This document shows, in pieces, positions 1 through 8,301 of a stretch of 64,000 bases of DNA. Source of the stretch: Sva-07 sp963828415 (GTDB lineage: Bacteria > Actinomycetota > Acidimicrobiia > Acidimicrobiales > Ilumatobacteraceae); contig CAWHEI010000003.1 of the NCBI GenBank assembly GCA_963828415.1, forward strand, positions 372,001-436,000, in the 5' to 3' direction. Made by a program: the position numbers and the translations under genes. Position 1 is the first letter of the stretch. The number at the start of each line of letters is the position of its first letter. The notes under the pieces were generated by a model. That model was not told where the DNA came from, made no database searches, and saw only the letters and a program-made list of their open reading frames with translations.

Positions 1-119
1 GTGGGTGGCGGCGCAGTCGGTTCGGCCTCGACTGCTCCACCTGCGGGCGCGATCGTGCCGGCCGTCACCACGCAGGTGACGGCAACGACGATCGCACGGC
101 GCAGACGGATGGCAGTCAT
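1..119 (-). CDS. N-terminus of a secreted protein (partial, runs off the left edge)
   Basis: Only about 39 codons are inside the window. They start at an ATG (119-117) that lies three bases after the stop codon of the next gene upstream, so the two are probably cotranslated. The peptide starts MTAIRLRRAIVVAV and continues with a hydrophobic stretch and an AGTIAPAGGAVEA region, which is a convincing Sec-type signal peptide (arginines, hydrophobic core, small residues). It is the fourth gene in a row on this strand encoding an exported protein. Whether it carries the FGDVTVG module of its three neighbours cannot be seen. Confidence 0.6.
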   Translation of the reverse strand, partial: MTAIRLRRAIVVAVTCVVTAGTIAPAGGAVEAEPTAPPP

Positions 120-122
120 GGT

Positions 123-875
123 TCAGGCCACCGCCGCCAGGAGGGTGATCGTGGCGCTGAACTGCGAGTTGAGCCCGCTGGTCGATCCGGCACCGATGGT
201 CAGGGTGTGGTCGAACGTTCTCGTGAAGCTGTTCGGAAGCTGTTGGACGAACACCGAGCTGTCGTTGTCCAGTACCCGGTCAACGTTGTCGCCTGAGTTC
301 TGGAGGCGGTATCGGAACTGATTGGGCGTGGGGATGGTCTGCACCGGTTCCCACACGACCGCACCCGCACCCGTCCCCGACGTCGCCTGGGTGATCGAAC
401 CGTAGATGTCGACGTCCAGCCCCGACGAGCAGTTGCTCAGCGCCGTCGCGGTGGCTGCCGTCGAGGTGGCACCGACGGTCACGTCACCGAACGCAACCGT
501 CGCACCCGACACGATCACGATGCACGGCCCCGGCGCCGGGCGCGGGGTGAAGGTCGCACCAACGTCGGCGCTCGGTCCGACGACGACGACATCGACGCAC
601 GTCCCTCCAGCGAGGCAGACGCGAGCCGGGCCCACGAAGGTCGCCGACGCGGTGAACGTGGCATTGCCGACCCACGTGGGATTCGACACCGTGCCCGCCT
701 GGGGCGGCGAGACGGTGAACGGATCGGTGTTGGACGTACTACCGACCACGATCGTCTCCCCCTGACGGACCGGCGTCGCCGTCTGTGCAGACACGTTCGT
801 GGGGACGACGGCGATCCCGGCGACGGTCAGTGCGGTCGCCGCCAGTGTCGCAACCAAGTGGCGTCGGATGTTCAT
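123..875 (-). CDS. Secreted protein with FGDVTVG module
   Basis: This is a 250-residue exported protein of unknown function. Residues 1-30 form a signal peptide ending in VSA, with predicted cleavage before QT. The mature part is rich in T, V, A, S and G and looks all-beta. A GPCIVI segment (about residues 116-121) precedes FGDVTVG (129-135), followed by a second cysteine in SNCSSG. The C-terminus ends in a beta-like strand, FSATITLLAAVA. The same arrangement (GPC, FGDVTVG, a second Cys, final F.T strand) occurs in the two genes immediately upstream, so the module defines a local paralogous family. Two conserved cysteines suggest a disulfide. An earlier N-terminal half (residues 31-110) is a separate beta-type region. 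Structural or surface roles are possible, but none is shown. Confidence 0.8.
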   Translation of the reverse strand: MNIRRHLVATLAATALTVAGIAVVPTNVSAQTATPVRQGETIVVGSTSNTDPFTVSPPQAGTVSNPTWVGNATFTASATFVGPARVCLAGGTCVDVVVVGPSADVGATFTPRPAPGPCIVIVSGATVAFGDVTVGATSTAATATALSNCSSGLDVDIYGSITQATSGTGAGAVVWEPVQTIPTPNQFRYRLQNSGDNVDRVLDNDSSVFVQQLPNSFTRTFDHTLTIGAGSTSGLNSQFSATITLLAAVA

Positions 876-928
876 GGCGGTCTCCTTGATCTCAGAGTGC
901 AGAACGAGAGGGTCGGTCGGGCGGTGGG

Positions 929-1750
929 TCAGTTGGCGACGGCGGTGAAGACGACGTCGAAGGTGAACAGGCTTCCCACGAACGTCGGTGCGAGCGTGGC
1001 GGGCATCTTCACGGCGAGTTGGGGGGCGGCGCCGGCGTCACCGGCGCGCGCGTCGAGCCACACCGTGGGGGTCGACCGGACGATGAGCGGCGCATCGAGG
1101 ATCGCCACCGAGTAGGTCCCTTCACCAGGAGCGCACGTCGCGACCTGCGTGCACGAGTCGACGGCAAGGTTGATCAGCCCGTTCTGTGCATTCGTCGCCT
1201 GGACGAGGATGTCCTGTGCCACCGACTGTGGAGCGCAGCCGAACACGTTGGGCGGCGCCGGCGTGTCCTTGTAACCCCCACCGACCGTCACGTCGCCGAA
1301 GGGAACGATGGGATTCGCAGTGATCACCAGACATGGCCCAGGTGCGGCAACCGGTACGAACGACCCGCTCGCGTTGGCACTGGTCCCCTCGACCTGGATG
1401 GTCGTGAAGGTGCCGTTACCGAGTTGCGCACTGTCGTATCTCACGGTCGCGACCCCGCTGAACGACGCCGATGCCGTGAACTCGATGGCGGCCGACAGCG
1501 GGACACCGGGAAGCGCCGGGATGACGGTGGCGGTCCCGGCGCCGGCGGGTTCGACCGTGACGTTGGTGGCGTCGCCGGAGTAGAACCTCACCGACTCGCC
1601 CTGCTTGACCGTGAGGTCGGCAGCGAGCGCCGTGGAAGCCCCGCCGATCATGGCCACCACGACGACGATGCATGCCACGATGCCGACGAGACGGCGCTGC
1701 GGTCGCATCTCGTTCGTAGGTCGAGGGTTGCGGTGAAGGTGGGCAGTCAT
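929..1750 (-). CDS. Secreted protein with FGDVTVG module (paralogue 2)
   Basis: This is a 273-residue exported protein of unknown function. The ATG at 1750 is chosen because AAGGAG sits six bases upstream. A longer reading reaches an ATG at 1780 that overlaps the previous stop. Residues 21-43 form a signal peptide after a basic N-terminus (QRRLVGIV...ALA). The mature protein starts with a beta-rich region, then GPCLVI (about 138-143), FGDVTVG (151-157) and a second Cys in FGCAPQS. It ends with FTFDVVFTAVAN, which matches the final strand of its neighbours. It has extra cysteines (DSCTQVATCAPG) absent from the other two, so a second disulfide is possible. It lies between the long multidomain protein upstream and the 250-residue paralogue downstream, and is probably in one transcript with both. 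Confidence 0.8.
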   Translation of the reverse strand: MTAHLHRNPRPTNEMRPQRRLVGIVACIVVVVAMIGGASTALAADLTVKQGESVRFYSGDATNVTVEPAGAGTATVIPALPGVPLSAAIEFTASASFSGVATVRYDSAQLGNGTFTTIQVEGTSANASGSFVPVAAPGPCLVITANPIVPFGDVTVGGGYKDTPAPPNVFGCAPQSVAQDILVQATNAQNGLINLAVDSCTQVATCAPGEGTYSVAILDAPLIVRSTPTVWLDARAGDAGAAPQLAVKMPATLAPTFVGSLFTFDVVFTAVAN

Positions 1751-1776
1751 GAGGTGCTCCTTGTTCGTGAACTCGG

Positions 1777-4215
1777 TCATGGGGTGAGTGCGGTGTAGGT
1801 GAAGGTGGACGTGAAACGGGTGCCGAGGCCGGGCCCGGTGGGGCCGAGGGCGATGCGGTGATCGTCGGTACGCGACGCACCTGGTGCCAGCACGGCTCCA
1901 ACGGTCGTCTGGGTGCGCCCGACGGGGATCGGTGACGGCCCACCGGGCGGGGTGACGCTCCAGGTGAACTGATCGGCGGCCGGCACCGTCGATGTGCTGG
2001 CGAGCCAGGTCTGGGAACCACCCCCGCCGCTGGTGGCGTCGCTCACGCTCACCGCCAATCGGACCGGTGCGTCGGAGCACGATCGCACGACGACCGGCCG
2101 GGCGGGGCTGGCGGAACCCACGGTCACGTCGCCGAAGTCGACCGATCGAGTGTCGACGATCACGCACGGCCCGGTCGGTGGCGCCACGACCGTGTAGGTC
2201 GAGGTGACGGCGACCATGTTGCCCGCCGAGTCGGTGCATTCGAGCGACACGGTGTGGCTGCCGATGGTGGTTGCGAGCGTCGTCGTTTCGGCTCCGTCGA
2301 CCGTGATGAACGAGGACGTCGGACCCTGGTTGTCGGTGCACGTGGACACGAGGGTCGACGGCACCGAGCCGACGATGTAGCGGGCACCGTCGGGTGGGGT
2401 GGTGATCGATGCCGTCGGCGGTTCGGTGTCGATCGTGGAGGCACGGAATTGCCACTCCTGGACGAAGAACGTCGGGCCACCGGATCCCTCCTCGAACGTC
2501 CAGTAGTAGCGGCCGGGTGTGACGGCCACCGTGGCGGTCGTCTCGAACCAGGTGCCCGTGATCGTCGCGCCGGCGGCTGGATCGCTGCTGATCCGGCCGG
2601 CCCCCACGGCGATCGGTGCGCCGAGCACGTTCGGGTCACTCAGTCTGGTCGCCTGCGGGGAACGGTAGACCCGCAGACCGAGCGGGCGTTCGCTTCCCTC
2701 GTTCGGATCAAACGCACCGCCGGGCGATGACGCAGTCGACGACCGGTACGTCACCGTCAGCGAGCCGGGCCGATCGAACCGCAGCGTCGACCACCCGTTC
2801 GGCGCACCCCCCAGGTCGGGCGTCAGGTGGTGGGTGTCACCGTCGCCGAACAGGTTGAAGTCGTCGACGAGCGCGAACTCCCCCTCGCCGGTTCCGCTTC
2901 GGGGAATGGCGATCGCGTCCTGTTCGTTCGGGGCCTGGAACAACTCGAGCGTGAACGCCCCCGGGTCGACGAACGGCGACTCGTTGAAGACCGAGAACCA
3001 GATCGTGTGACCCGGTTCCATTCGCACGAAGTTGATCGCCGGCGTCGCCGAGTTGCCCTTGGCCCTGCGCGACTCGGTGGCCGAGGTGTTCGCCGTCGAC
3101 ACCTCCACGAAGAATCCGGGCGTCGCTCGATACCCGAGACGGCCCGAGAAGCCGCCCGGCGGCGAGGTGTACTTGAACCAGACCGATCCTCCGCCACGGC
3201 CGGGGTCGTACTCGCCCGATTCGTAGGTGGCGTAGGTGGTGTTGCCGTCGATCTGCACGGTGTCACGCGGCTGTTGGTTGCCGAACAGCCCGGGCTCACC
3301 GACCCATCCCGGAATCGTGAGAGTCGAGATGTCCTGCGCGTTCGTCCAGTCGTCGTTCGCAGGCGGGTCCGGGGGAACGATCTCGGCGGCGACGCCGACC
3401 GTCGTGGTCTGGCCAAAGTCGGTGTCGGTCACGACGAGTTGACCATTCACGGTGCCGAGGCCGCTGGTGTCGAGGTCGATGGAGACGTCGCACCTTTCGT
3501 CGACCCCCAGATACAACGAGGCGGTCGATCCGACTGTGGGCGGTGGCAGGACGAAGGCGCCGCACCCACCAATCCCGGTGATCGACGCCGCGCCCGTGCC
3601 GTACAGGTCTACGTAGAGTTCACGTCCGGTGTCGTTGGCGATGGTGACCGTCTCGAATGCCCGAGCACCGAGGAAGTACGAGCCGAAGTCGAGCGTGGCC
3701 GGGGTCACCGAGAACGGCGTGTTGCTGATGCTCAACGTGACGCCGGTGAGCGCGCTGGCGGCGAACATCGACGCCGGCAACGCCGCTGGTCCCTCGGCGT
3801 CGACCGGCGTTTCGGTCGCCGTGTCGATCATCGTGCTGGGCGTGGCAAGCGTGTCGGATGTGTTCTGCGGTGGCGGCATCGTCTCCGAGTCGACCGGCAC
3901 CGGCACCGGCACAGTCGAATCGGGCACCGTCGAATCGGGCACCGTCGAATCGGGCACGGTCGAATCGGGCACGGTCGAATCGGGAACGGTCGTGTCCGAC
4001 GCCTCGGCCGCCGTAGGGTCCGGCGGCACGGCCATCGTGTCGTCGCTCGGTTGCTCCTCCGCCAGCCCCAGTCCACTCGGAGCGGCGACCACGGACAGTG
4101 CGAAGCCCGCAGCGACCACCACGGCGACTCCTCGACGCCGGGTACGCACCCGCAAAGCGTTCCGCATGGGGCGAGCTTGCACGCCGACCGAGGGCTTCGT
4201 CGTGGGTGCTACCAC
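1777..4215 (-). CDS. Large secreted multidomain beta protein with FGDVTVG module
   Basis: This is an 812-residue exported protein. The GTG at 4215 is favoured by an upstream GGGAGA and shares one base with the stop of the DUF4242 gene. An internal ATG at 4167 would also leave an intact signal peptide. Visible regions, in order, are: a basic N-terminus and hydrophobic signal segment; an acidic T/P/S-rich linker with five TVPDS repeats; an ASH/HYDIN-like beta domain (starting near SVTPATLDFGSYFLG); a middle region of about 300 residues; an Ig-like or HYR-like domain (TEPPTASITTPPDGARY...STCTD...LECTDSAGNM); and a C-terminal GPCVIV/FGDVTVG module (about residues 694-700). It ends in FTSTFTYTALTP. 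No catalytic motif or membrane anchor was recognised. The domain types suggest a cell-surface or extracellular structural or adhesive role, which is inference. Confidence 0.8.
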   Translation of the reverse strand: MVAPTTKPSVGVQARPMRNALRVRTRRRGVAVVVAAGFALSVVAAPSGLGLAEEQPSDDTMAVPPDPTAAEASDTTVPDSTVPDSTVPDSTVPDSTVPDSTVPVPVPVDSETMPPPQNTSDTLATPSTMIDTATETPVDAEGPAALPASMFAASALTGVTLSISNTPFSVTPATLDFGSYFLGARAFETVTIANDTGRELYVDLYGTGAASITGIGGCGAFVLPPPTVGSTASLYLGVDERCDVSIDLDTSGLGTVNGQLVVTDTDFGQTTTVGVAAEIVPPDPPANDDWTNAQDISTLTIPGWVGEPGLFGNQQPRDTVQIDGNTTYATYESGEYDPGRGGGSVWFKYTSPPGGFSGRLGYRATPGFFVEVSTANTSATESRRAKGNSATPAINFVRMEPGHTIWFSVFNESPFVDPGAFTLELFQAPNEQDAIAIPRSGTGEGEFALVDDFNLFGDGDTHHLTPDLGGAPNGWSTLRFDRPGSLTVTYRSSTASSPGGAFDPNEGSERPLGLRVYRSPQATRLSDPNVLGAPIAVGAGRISSDPAAGATITGTWFETTATVAVTPGRYYWTFEEGSGGPTFFVQEWQFRASTIDTEPPTASITTPPDGARYIVGSVPSTLVSTCTDNQGPTSSFITVDGAETTTLATTIGSHTVSLECTDSAGNMVAVTSTYTVVAPPTGPCVIVDTRSVDFGDVTVGSASPARPVVVRSCSDAPVRLAVSVSDATSGGGGSQTWLASTSTVPAADQFTWSVTPPGGPSPIPVGRTQTTVGAVLAPGASRTDDHRIALGPTGPGLGTRFTSTFTYTALTP
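3911..4000 (-). repeat. 15-bp in-frame tandem repeat (TVPDS linker)
   Basis: Six units of 15 bases lie head to tail, differing mainly in one or two bases. The unit on the plus strand resembles acSgtcgaatcgggc, and the last copy is degenerate. On the coding strand they encode the repeated TVPDS linker just after the signal peptide of the large secreted protein. The array is a likely site of length variation by slippage. Confidence 0.85.
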
Positions 4216-4529
4216 TACTTCTCCCGGCCCGCAGCCTCATCCGGGCTGCTCGACGGCGCACGATGACGATCAGTCGGTTGGAGCACGGCCGCAAGCACCC
4301 GGCCGGTCGGCAGCCGGCACGCCGTGTTGGCGGCACGGACCGTTTCGGCGTCGGGGCCTTCGAACACCGACAGGCACGTCTCGTCGCCGGGAATCAGGAT
4401 CGACTCGACGTGGCGCACACCGCGTTTGGTGAACTCAGGGAGCGACTCGTTGCAGCGGAACAGGATCTGGTCGATCTCGTCGCTGGTCAGTCCGTCGAGA
4501 TACCGCTCGACGACGAAGGTCTGCTGCAC
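4215..4529 (-). CDS. DUF4242 (SCO4226-type) protein
   Basis: This is a small protein of the DUF4242 family. Characteristic segments are FVVERYLDG near the start, a middle HVESILIPGDETCLSVFEGPD and a final RAANTACRLPTGRVLAAVL. Members of this family form small ferredoxin-like folds, and a Streptomyces member, SCO4226, is known to bind nickel. A substrate or partner here is unknown. A GTG at 4529 gives a 104-residue protein beginning at QQTFVVERYL. An upstream ATG at 4565 would add 12 residues that look non-conserved. The gene lies 60 bases after the stop of the LAL regulator and overlaps the start of the secreted-protein gene by one base, so it probably belongs to the same transcript. Confidence 0.75.
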   Translation of the reverse strand: MQQTFVVERYLDGLTSDEIDQILFRCNESLPEFTKRGVRHVESILIPGDETCLSVFEGPDAETVRAANTACRLPTGRVLAAVLQPTDRHRAPSSSPDEAAGREK

Positions 4530-4589
4530 GACGCCACCATGACGCCGGGAGGGCGTGCGGCGCATCGGGGGAACCCCCAGGTTTTCGAG

Positions 4590-7310
4590 TCAGGGACGGT
4601 GGCGGGCAGCCAACTCGGCGCGACCGCGGACACCTTCCTTGCGATAGATCTGCGTGAGGTGCGCCTCCACCGTTCGAGCACTGACGTAGAGCTGCGCCGC
4701 CACTTCGGCGTTGGTCAGCCCCTCGGCGACCAGTTCGGCGATCTTGCGTTCGGTGTTGGTGAGTGCCGCTGCATCGCCGCGGTCACCCAAACGCTCCAGC
4801 TCGTTGCGCACGAGCGGCAGGAAGCCCAGTGCGCCACACCTGACGAACTCTGCGTTCGCTTGTTCGAGGTGTTCTCGGGCTTCGGCCCGCCGACGCGAGC
4901 GTCGTGCGATGCTGCCGACGAGGACCATCGCACGGGCGCGCTCGACCGGTAGGCCGATCCCGGCGAATGCGTCCATCGCCGCACCTGCGAGTTCCGTCGC
5001 CTCGTCGAGCCGCCGTCGACCGGCGGCGATGTGGGCTCGCGACCGCAACGTCTCGGCCGCCCCACGGGGGCGACCCGAGCGCTCGGCCAACTCGGCGATC
5101 TCGAATGCAACGCGTTCGGCCTCGTCGAGTTCGCCGGCCTGCATCAAGGCGTCGAAGAGTTCGGGTCGAGCCGGAAGTGCTCCGAGATCGCGAACGCCGC
5201 ACCCGTCGAGCAGGGCGACTGCGGAACTGAGCTTGTCGATCGCGAGTCGATGATCGCCGTCACGCGCGCCGACGACCCCGATCGCGTACTCCACTTGTGC
5301 CTCGGCGAGGGCCGACGTGTCCGGCGGCCTCGATGCCAGCATTGTGATGTGACGATGGGCGGTGTCGACGTCACCGCGAGTCGCTGCGATCACCGCCAGC
5401 TCACTGGATCGGCCGGAGCCGCCGTCGATCGCATCGGACAGTGCCCAGGCGCGCTCGGCGAGCACCGCGGCCTCGTCGAGAAAGCCCTGCCGCCTCCTCA
5501 GATCGGAGGCCTGCATCATGATGTTGTGCTCGTTCGTCACAGAGGGTCGCTCAGTGATTCGACGCATCGCTTCAGCCAGCACCTCGTCGGCCCGATGGTG
5601 GTCATCGGTCCAGACAGCGACCTCGAGCCAGTCGTTGAGCACGTCGGTGTCGAGCGCTGTGGATGCCGGTCCTGGCGACGACGACAGGGGCAGGCCCGCC
5701 AAGGCATCTGCAACGTTCAATGCTGCGCGGGCGAACTGGTCGAGCAATCGGTCGTCGCTGGCAGCGGCCGCGGCCACGAACTCGATGCCTCGTTGCCGAG
5801 CGCGGTCGACATCGACGAACAACATCGCCCAGACACAGCTTCCGAGCTGGCGGGCACGTTCCGCGGACCCCGCTGGCAGCAAGGCTGCCGCGCGTTCGAG
5901 CCAGGGCAACGCCGCTGCCGAGCCGAACAGGCCGCTGCGCGCCCGACCGGCAAGGCTCAGGACGGCGGCTGCATCCGCCGGTTGCTGTTCGTCATCGTCC
6001 AACGCCACGATCAGCGGTTCGACGAGATCGAAGCCACGTTGCGGATCGCCGGCGGCGATGGCCAGATCTGCCGCTTGCAGCGTCCGTCGCAACGTCTCCC
6101 CGCGGTCCTGCGGATCGGTCAGCGCAAGGGCGCGCTCGGCGTGCAACAGCGCGTCCGCCAACAGGCCACTGCGGCGCGTGGTCGCTGCTGCCGCATCGAG
6201 CACCTTGGCTGCCTCCGCATCGGTTCCCACGATCGCCTGGCCGAGATGGAACGCACGAACCTCGATCAGGACATCGAGGTCTGCGCAGCGGCGGTGCAGC
6301 TGCCGGCGAGCCATCAGCGGGAGTCGCTCGGCGAGGCCCGAGCGAACGAGAGGGTGCCGGAAGACGACAGCGTCGCCGTCACGGTCGTCGACATGGAGGA
6401 GTTCCAGCCGCTCCCCGGTGTTCAACGCCGAGTCGACGACATCTTGGGGGAAGATCCCATACAGCAGAACTGGCCGAGGCTTGGGCATGAGCGCACACGC
6501 GGCGAGCACCTCGGTGTCCGCGGCGTCCAGGTCGCCGAGGCCGACATCGATCAGGGCACGAAGCGAACCCGGCAGCATCGCCTCCGCGATGGGCACTCCC
6601 GCCTGCACCAACCGTCCCGTCTCGATCACATGCAAGGGGTTGCCTGCCGACACTTCGTGCAGTCGGACGAGGTCGATGTGTCCAAGCTGCACCGCGAACC
6701 GGCTGGCGAGCAGCTCTCGGGTCGCCCCCAGCGACAGCGCTGTCGGCTCGATCACGATCAGGTCATCGGCGTCGACGATGCGCCAGAGGTCGATGGGGAG
6801 GTCGACGGGTCGCGCAGCGGCCAGGAACAGAATGGGGTGATCGCCGAGCAGCCGGATCGAGAAGCTCAGCGCAGCTGCAGTCGCATGGTCGAACCAGTGG
6901 AGGTCGTCGAGGACGACGACGAGCGGTTGGGAGTCGGCGAGCGCGGCGAGCACGTCGCTCAGCGCCGATGCCACCGACAGCGGTTCGGTGGCATCCTCCC
7001 GGACCGATCCGGCGAGCGCGGCGAGAATCTCGAGTTGCGAGGCATCCACTCCGCTGAGCAGGTCCGGGTCGAAACTGCGCAGCAAGGTGGCGGTTCCCGA
7101 CCAGCCGATGGACGTTTCGACCTCGGTCACCGACGACCCGATCACGATGGCGCCGCGAGCGATGGCGATCGAGCGGAACTCCGCAACGAGGGCGGTCTTG
7201 CCGATGCCCGCCGCGCCCCGCACCCACGCCACCGTGCGACGCCCGCCCAGAGCGCGATCGAACGCTCGCTCGAGGGTTTCCCGCTCCGACCTTCGCCCGA
7301 CAAGCTCCAC
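4590..7310 (-). CDS. LAL-type LuxR family transcriptional regulator
   Basis: This is a large ATP-binding LuxR (LAL/MalT-like) regulator of 906 residues. The N-terminus reads VELVGRRSERETLERAF, followed by a Walker A motif GAAGIGKT (residues 32-39) and a Walker B-like LVVVLDDLHW. A long helical TPR-like middle follows, and a C-terminal LuxR helix-turn-helix starts at LTNTERKIAELVAEGLTNAEVA and runs to TVEAHLTQIYRK. Proteins of this class sense a ligand through the ATPase/TPR part and activate nearby promoters. The open frame continues to 8258, but that extension overlaps the divergent membrane gene and has no family similarity, so the GTG at 7310 is taken as the start. It precedes the DUF4242 and secreted-protein genes on the same strand and may control them (inference). 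Confidence 0.88.
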   Translation of the reverse strand: MELVGRRSERETLERAFDRALGGRRTVAWVRGAAGIGKTALVAEFRSIAIARGAIVIGSSVTEVETSIGWSGTATLLRSFDPDLLSGVDASQLEILAALAGSVREDATEPLSVASALSDVLAALADSQPLVVVLDDLHWFDHATAAALSFSIRLLGDHPILFLAAARPVDLPIDLWRIVDADDLIVIEPTALSLGATRELLASRFAVQLGHIDLVRLHEVSAGNPLHVIETGRLVQAGVPIAEAMLPGSLRALIDVGLGDLDAADTEVLAACALMPKPRPVLLYGIFPQDVVDSALNTGERLELLHVDDRDGDAVVFRHPLVRSGLAERLPLMARRQLHRRCADLDVLIEVRAFHLGQAIVGTDAEAAKVLDAAAATTRRSGLLADALLHAERALALTDPQDRGETLRRTLQAADLAIAAGDPQRGFDLVEPLIVALDDDEQQPADAAAVLSLAGRARSGLFGSAAALPWLERAAALLPAGSAERARQLGSCVWAMLFVDVDRARQRGIEFVAAAAASDDRLLDQFARAALNVADALAGLPLSSSPGPASTALDTDVLNDWLEVAVWTDDHHRADEVLAEAMRRITERPSVTNEHNIMMQASDLRRRQGFLDEAAVLAERAWALSDAIDGGSGRSSELAVIAATRGDVDTAHRHITMLASRPPDTSALAEAQVEYAIGVVGARDGDHRLAIDKLSSAVALLDGCGVRDLGALPARPELFDALMQAGELDEAERVAFEIAELAERSGRPRGAAETLRSRAHIAAGRRRLDEATELAGAAMDAFAGIGLPVERARAMVLVGSIARRSRRRAEAREHLEQANAEFVRCGALGFLPLVRNELERLGDRGDAAALTNTERKIAELVAEGLTNAEVAAQLYVSARTVEAHLTQIYRKEGVRGRAELAARHRP

Positions 7311-7388
7311 GCGCTCACGATGATAGATACGCGGTGAGCGCGCGGCGGACAGCGGCGCCGCCCGTTCTGGTCTGCGAGAATCCCCCCG

Positions 7389-8300
7389 ATGCCAACCGAC
7401 GACGTGCACGACGTGCCAGCCACAACTCGTACGACCTCGTGGCGGAGTCGGTGGCAGTCCCCGGCCGCCACACGGCGAGCCGGACGGATGATGATCGGCG
7501 TCGGCATCGCCGGGATGCTGATCGCCGTGTTCGGTGTGGTCGTTGGATGGATCTTCGTCGGGCAGTTGGCGGCGGCGTCGGATGACACGCTGGAGGTGAC
7601 GCTGCAGTCGCTCGATGCGATCGACGACACGATCGATCTCGCCGACGAGGTGCTCGGCACGTCGACCGATGCGGTTGCGGCGCTCGCCGGGAGCCTCGCT
7701 GCAGTCTCGGGCTCGTTCGAGGCAGGAACGCAGGCGATCGATGACATCGCGGGGCTCGCCACCACCGTCGGTCCGTCGCTCGAAGATGCGGGACGGACGG
7801 TGCGCACATTGGAGAACATCGGCGGCGACATCGATTCCGTGCTGGCGACGCTGTCGAACCTTCCGCTCGCTCCCGACTACAACCCCGACGCCGGCCTCGG
7901 CGAGACGCTCGGCCAACTGGCTGAGACACTCGAGACGCTGCCCGGCCAACTCGAATCGACAGCGACCAGCCTGACCGACTTCACCGGCCAGGCCGATGAA
8001 CTCCAGCAGCAGCTCGACGACCTCGCCGCATCGGTGGCAGCGATCAGCGACGACCTCAGCGACACCGATGCGCTGGTCGAGCAATACCGGGCGAGTGTCA
8101 CCGACGCCCGGGCGCTCGCGTTGTCGGCCAACAACGACCTCGACACCGGCGTCGTGCTCATGCGAATACTGCTCGTCATCGGCGGGATCACCCTCCTCTT
8201 CGGCCAGATCGTGCCGCTGTGGCTCGGCCGCTCGCTCCTCGACGACGCCGACGCACACGATGCGCCAAGCACCGTTCGTACGTCAGGCCCGGCGGTCTGA
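7389..8300 (+). CDS. Membrane-anchored coiled-coil-like protein
   Basis: This is a hypothetical protein of 303 residues. After about 33 residues comes a membrane segment (MIGVGIAGMLIAVFGVVVGW). About 190 residues rich in D, L, A, T and S then follow, with a pattern suggesting long helices or coiled coil (TLEVTLQSLDAIDDTIDLADEV, and LDDLAASVAAISDDL). A second membrane segment lies near the C-terminus (LLVIGGITLLFGQIVPLWLG). The overall plan is two membrane segments bracketing an extracytoplasmic helical domain, as in chemoreceptor-like or cell-envelope proteins, but no signalling domain is present. The first codons overlap a GACGTGCACGACGTGCCAG repeat related to the palindromes at 13029 and 14058, so the true start may be the ATG at 7488. 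The gene is divergent from the LAL regulator and converges on the secernin-like gene, one base apart. Confidence 0.7.
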   Translation: MPTDDVHDVPATTRTTSWRSRWQSPAATRRAGRMMIGVGIAGMLIAVFGVVVGWIFVGQLAAASDDTLEVTLQSLDAIDDTIDLADEVLGTSTDAVAALAGSLAAVSGSFEAGTQAIDDIAGLATTVGPSLEDAGRTVRTLENIGGDIDSVLATLSNLPLAPDYNPDAGLGETLGQLAETLETLPGQLESTATSLTDFTGQADELQQQLDDLAASVAAISDDLSDTDALVEQYRASVTDARALALSANNDLDTGVVLMRILLVIGGITLLFGQIVPLWLGRSLLDDADAHDAPSTVRTSGPAV

Positions 8301-8301
8301 G

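Noticed and set aside
3911..4000. CRISPR-like or satellite array at the 15-bp repeats
   Set aside because: The units are contiguous, in frame, and encode a simple linker inside a secreted protein.
2827..4266. 479-residue plus-strand frame antisense to the large secreted protein
   Set aside because: Arginine- and histidine-rich composition typical of a GC-rich shadow; no domain recognised, whereas the minus strand has a signal peptide and recognisable beta domains.
5031..7337. 768-residue plus-strand frame antisense to the first LAL regulator
   Set aside because: A shadow of the LAL gene, which has clear Walker and LuxR motifs on the minus strand.
7311..8258. N-terminal extension of the minus-strand LAL frame beyond 7310
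   Set aside because: It is antisense to the membrane-protein gene, is low in family resemblance, and the LAL N-terminus is complete from 7310.
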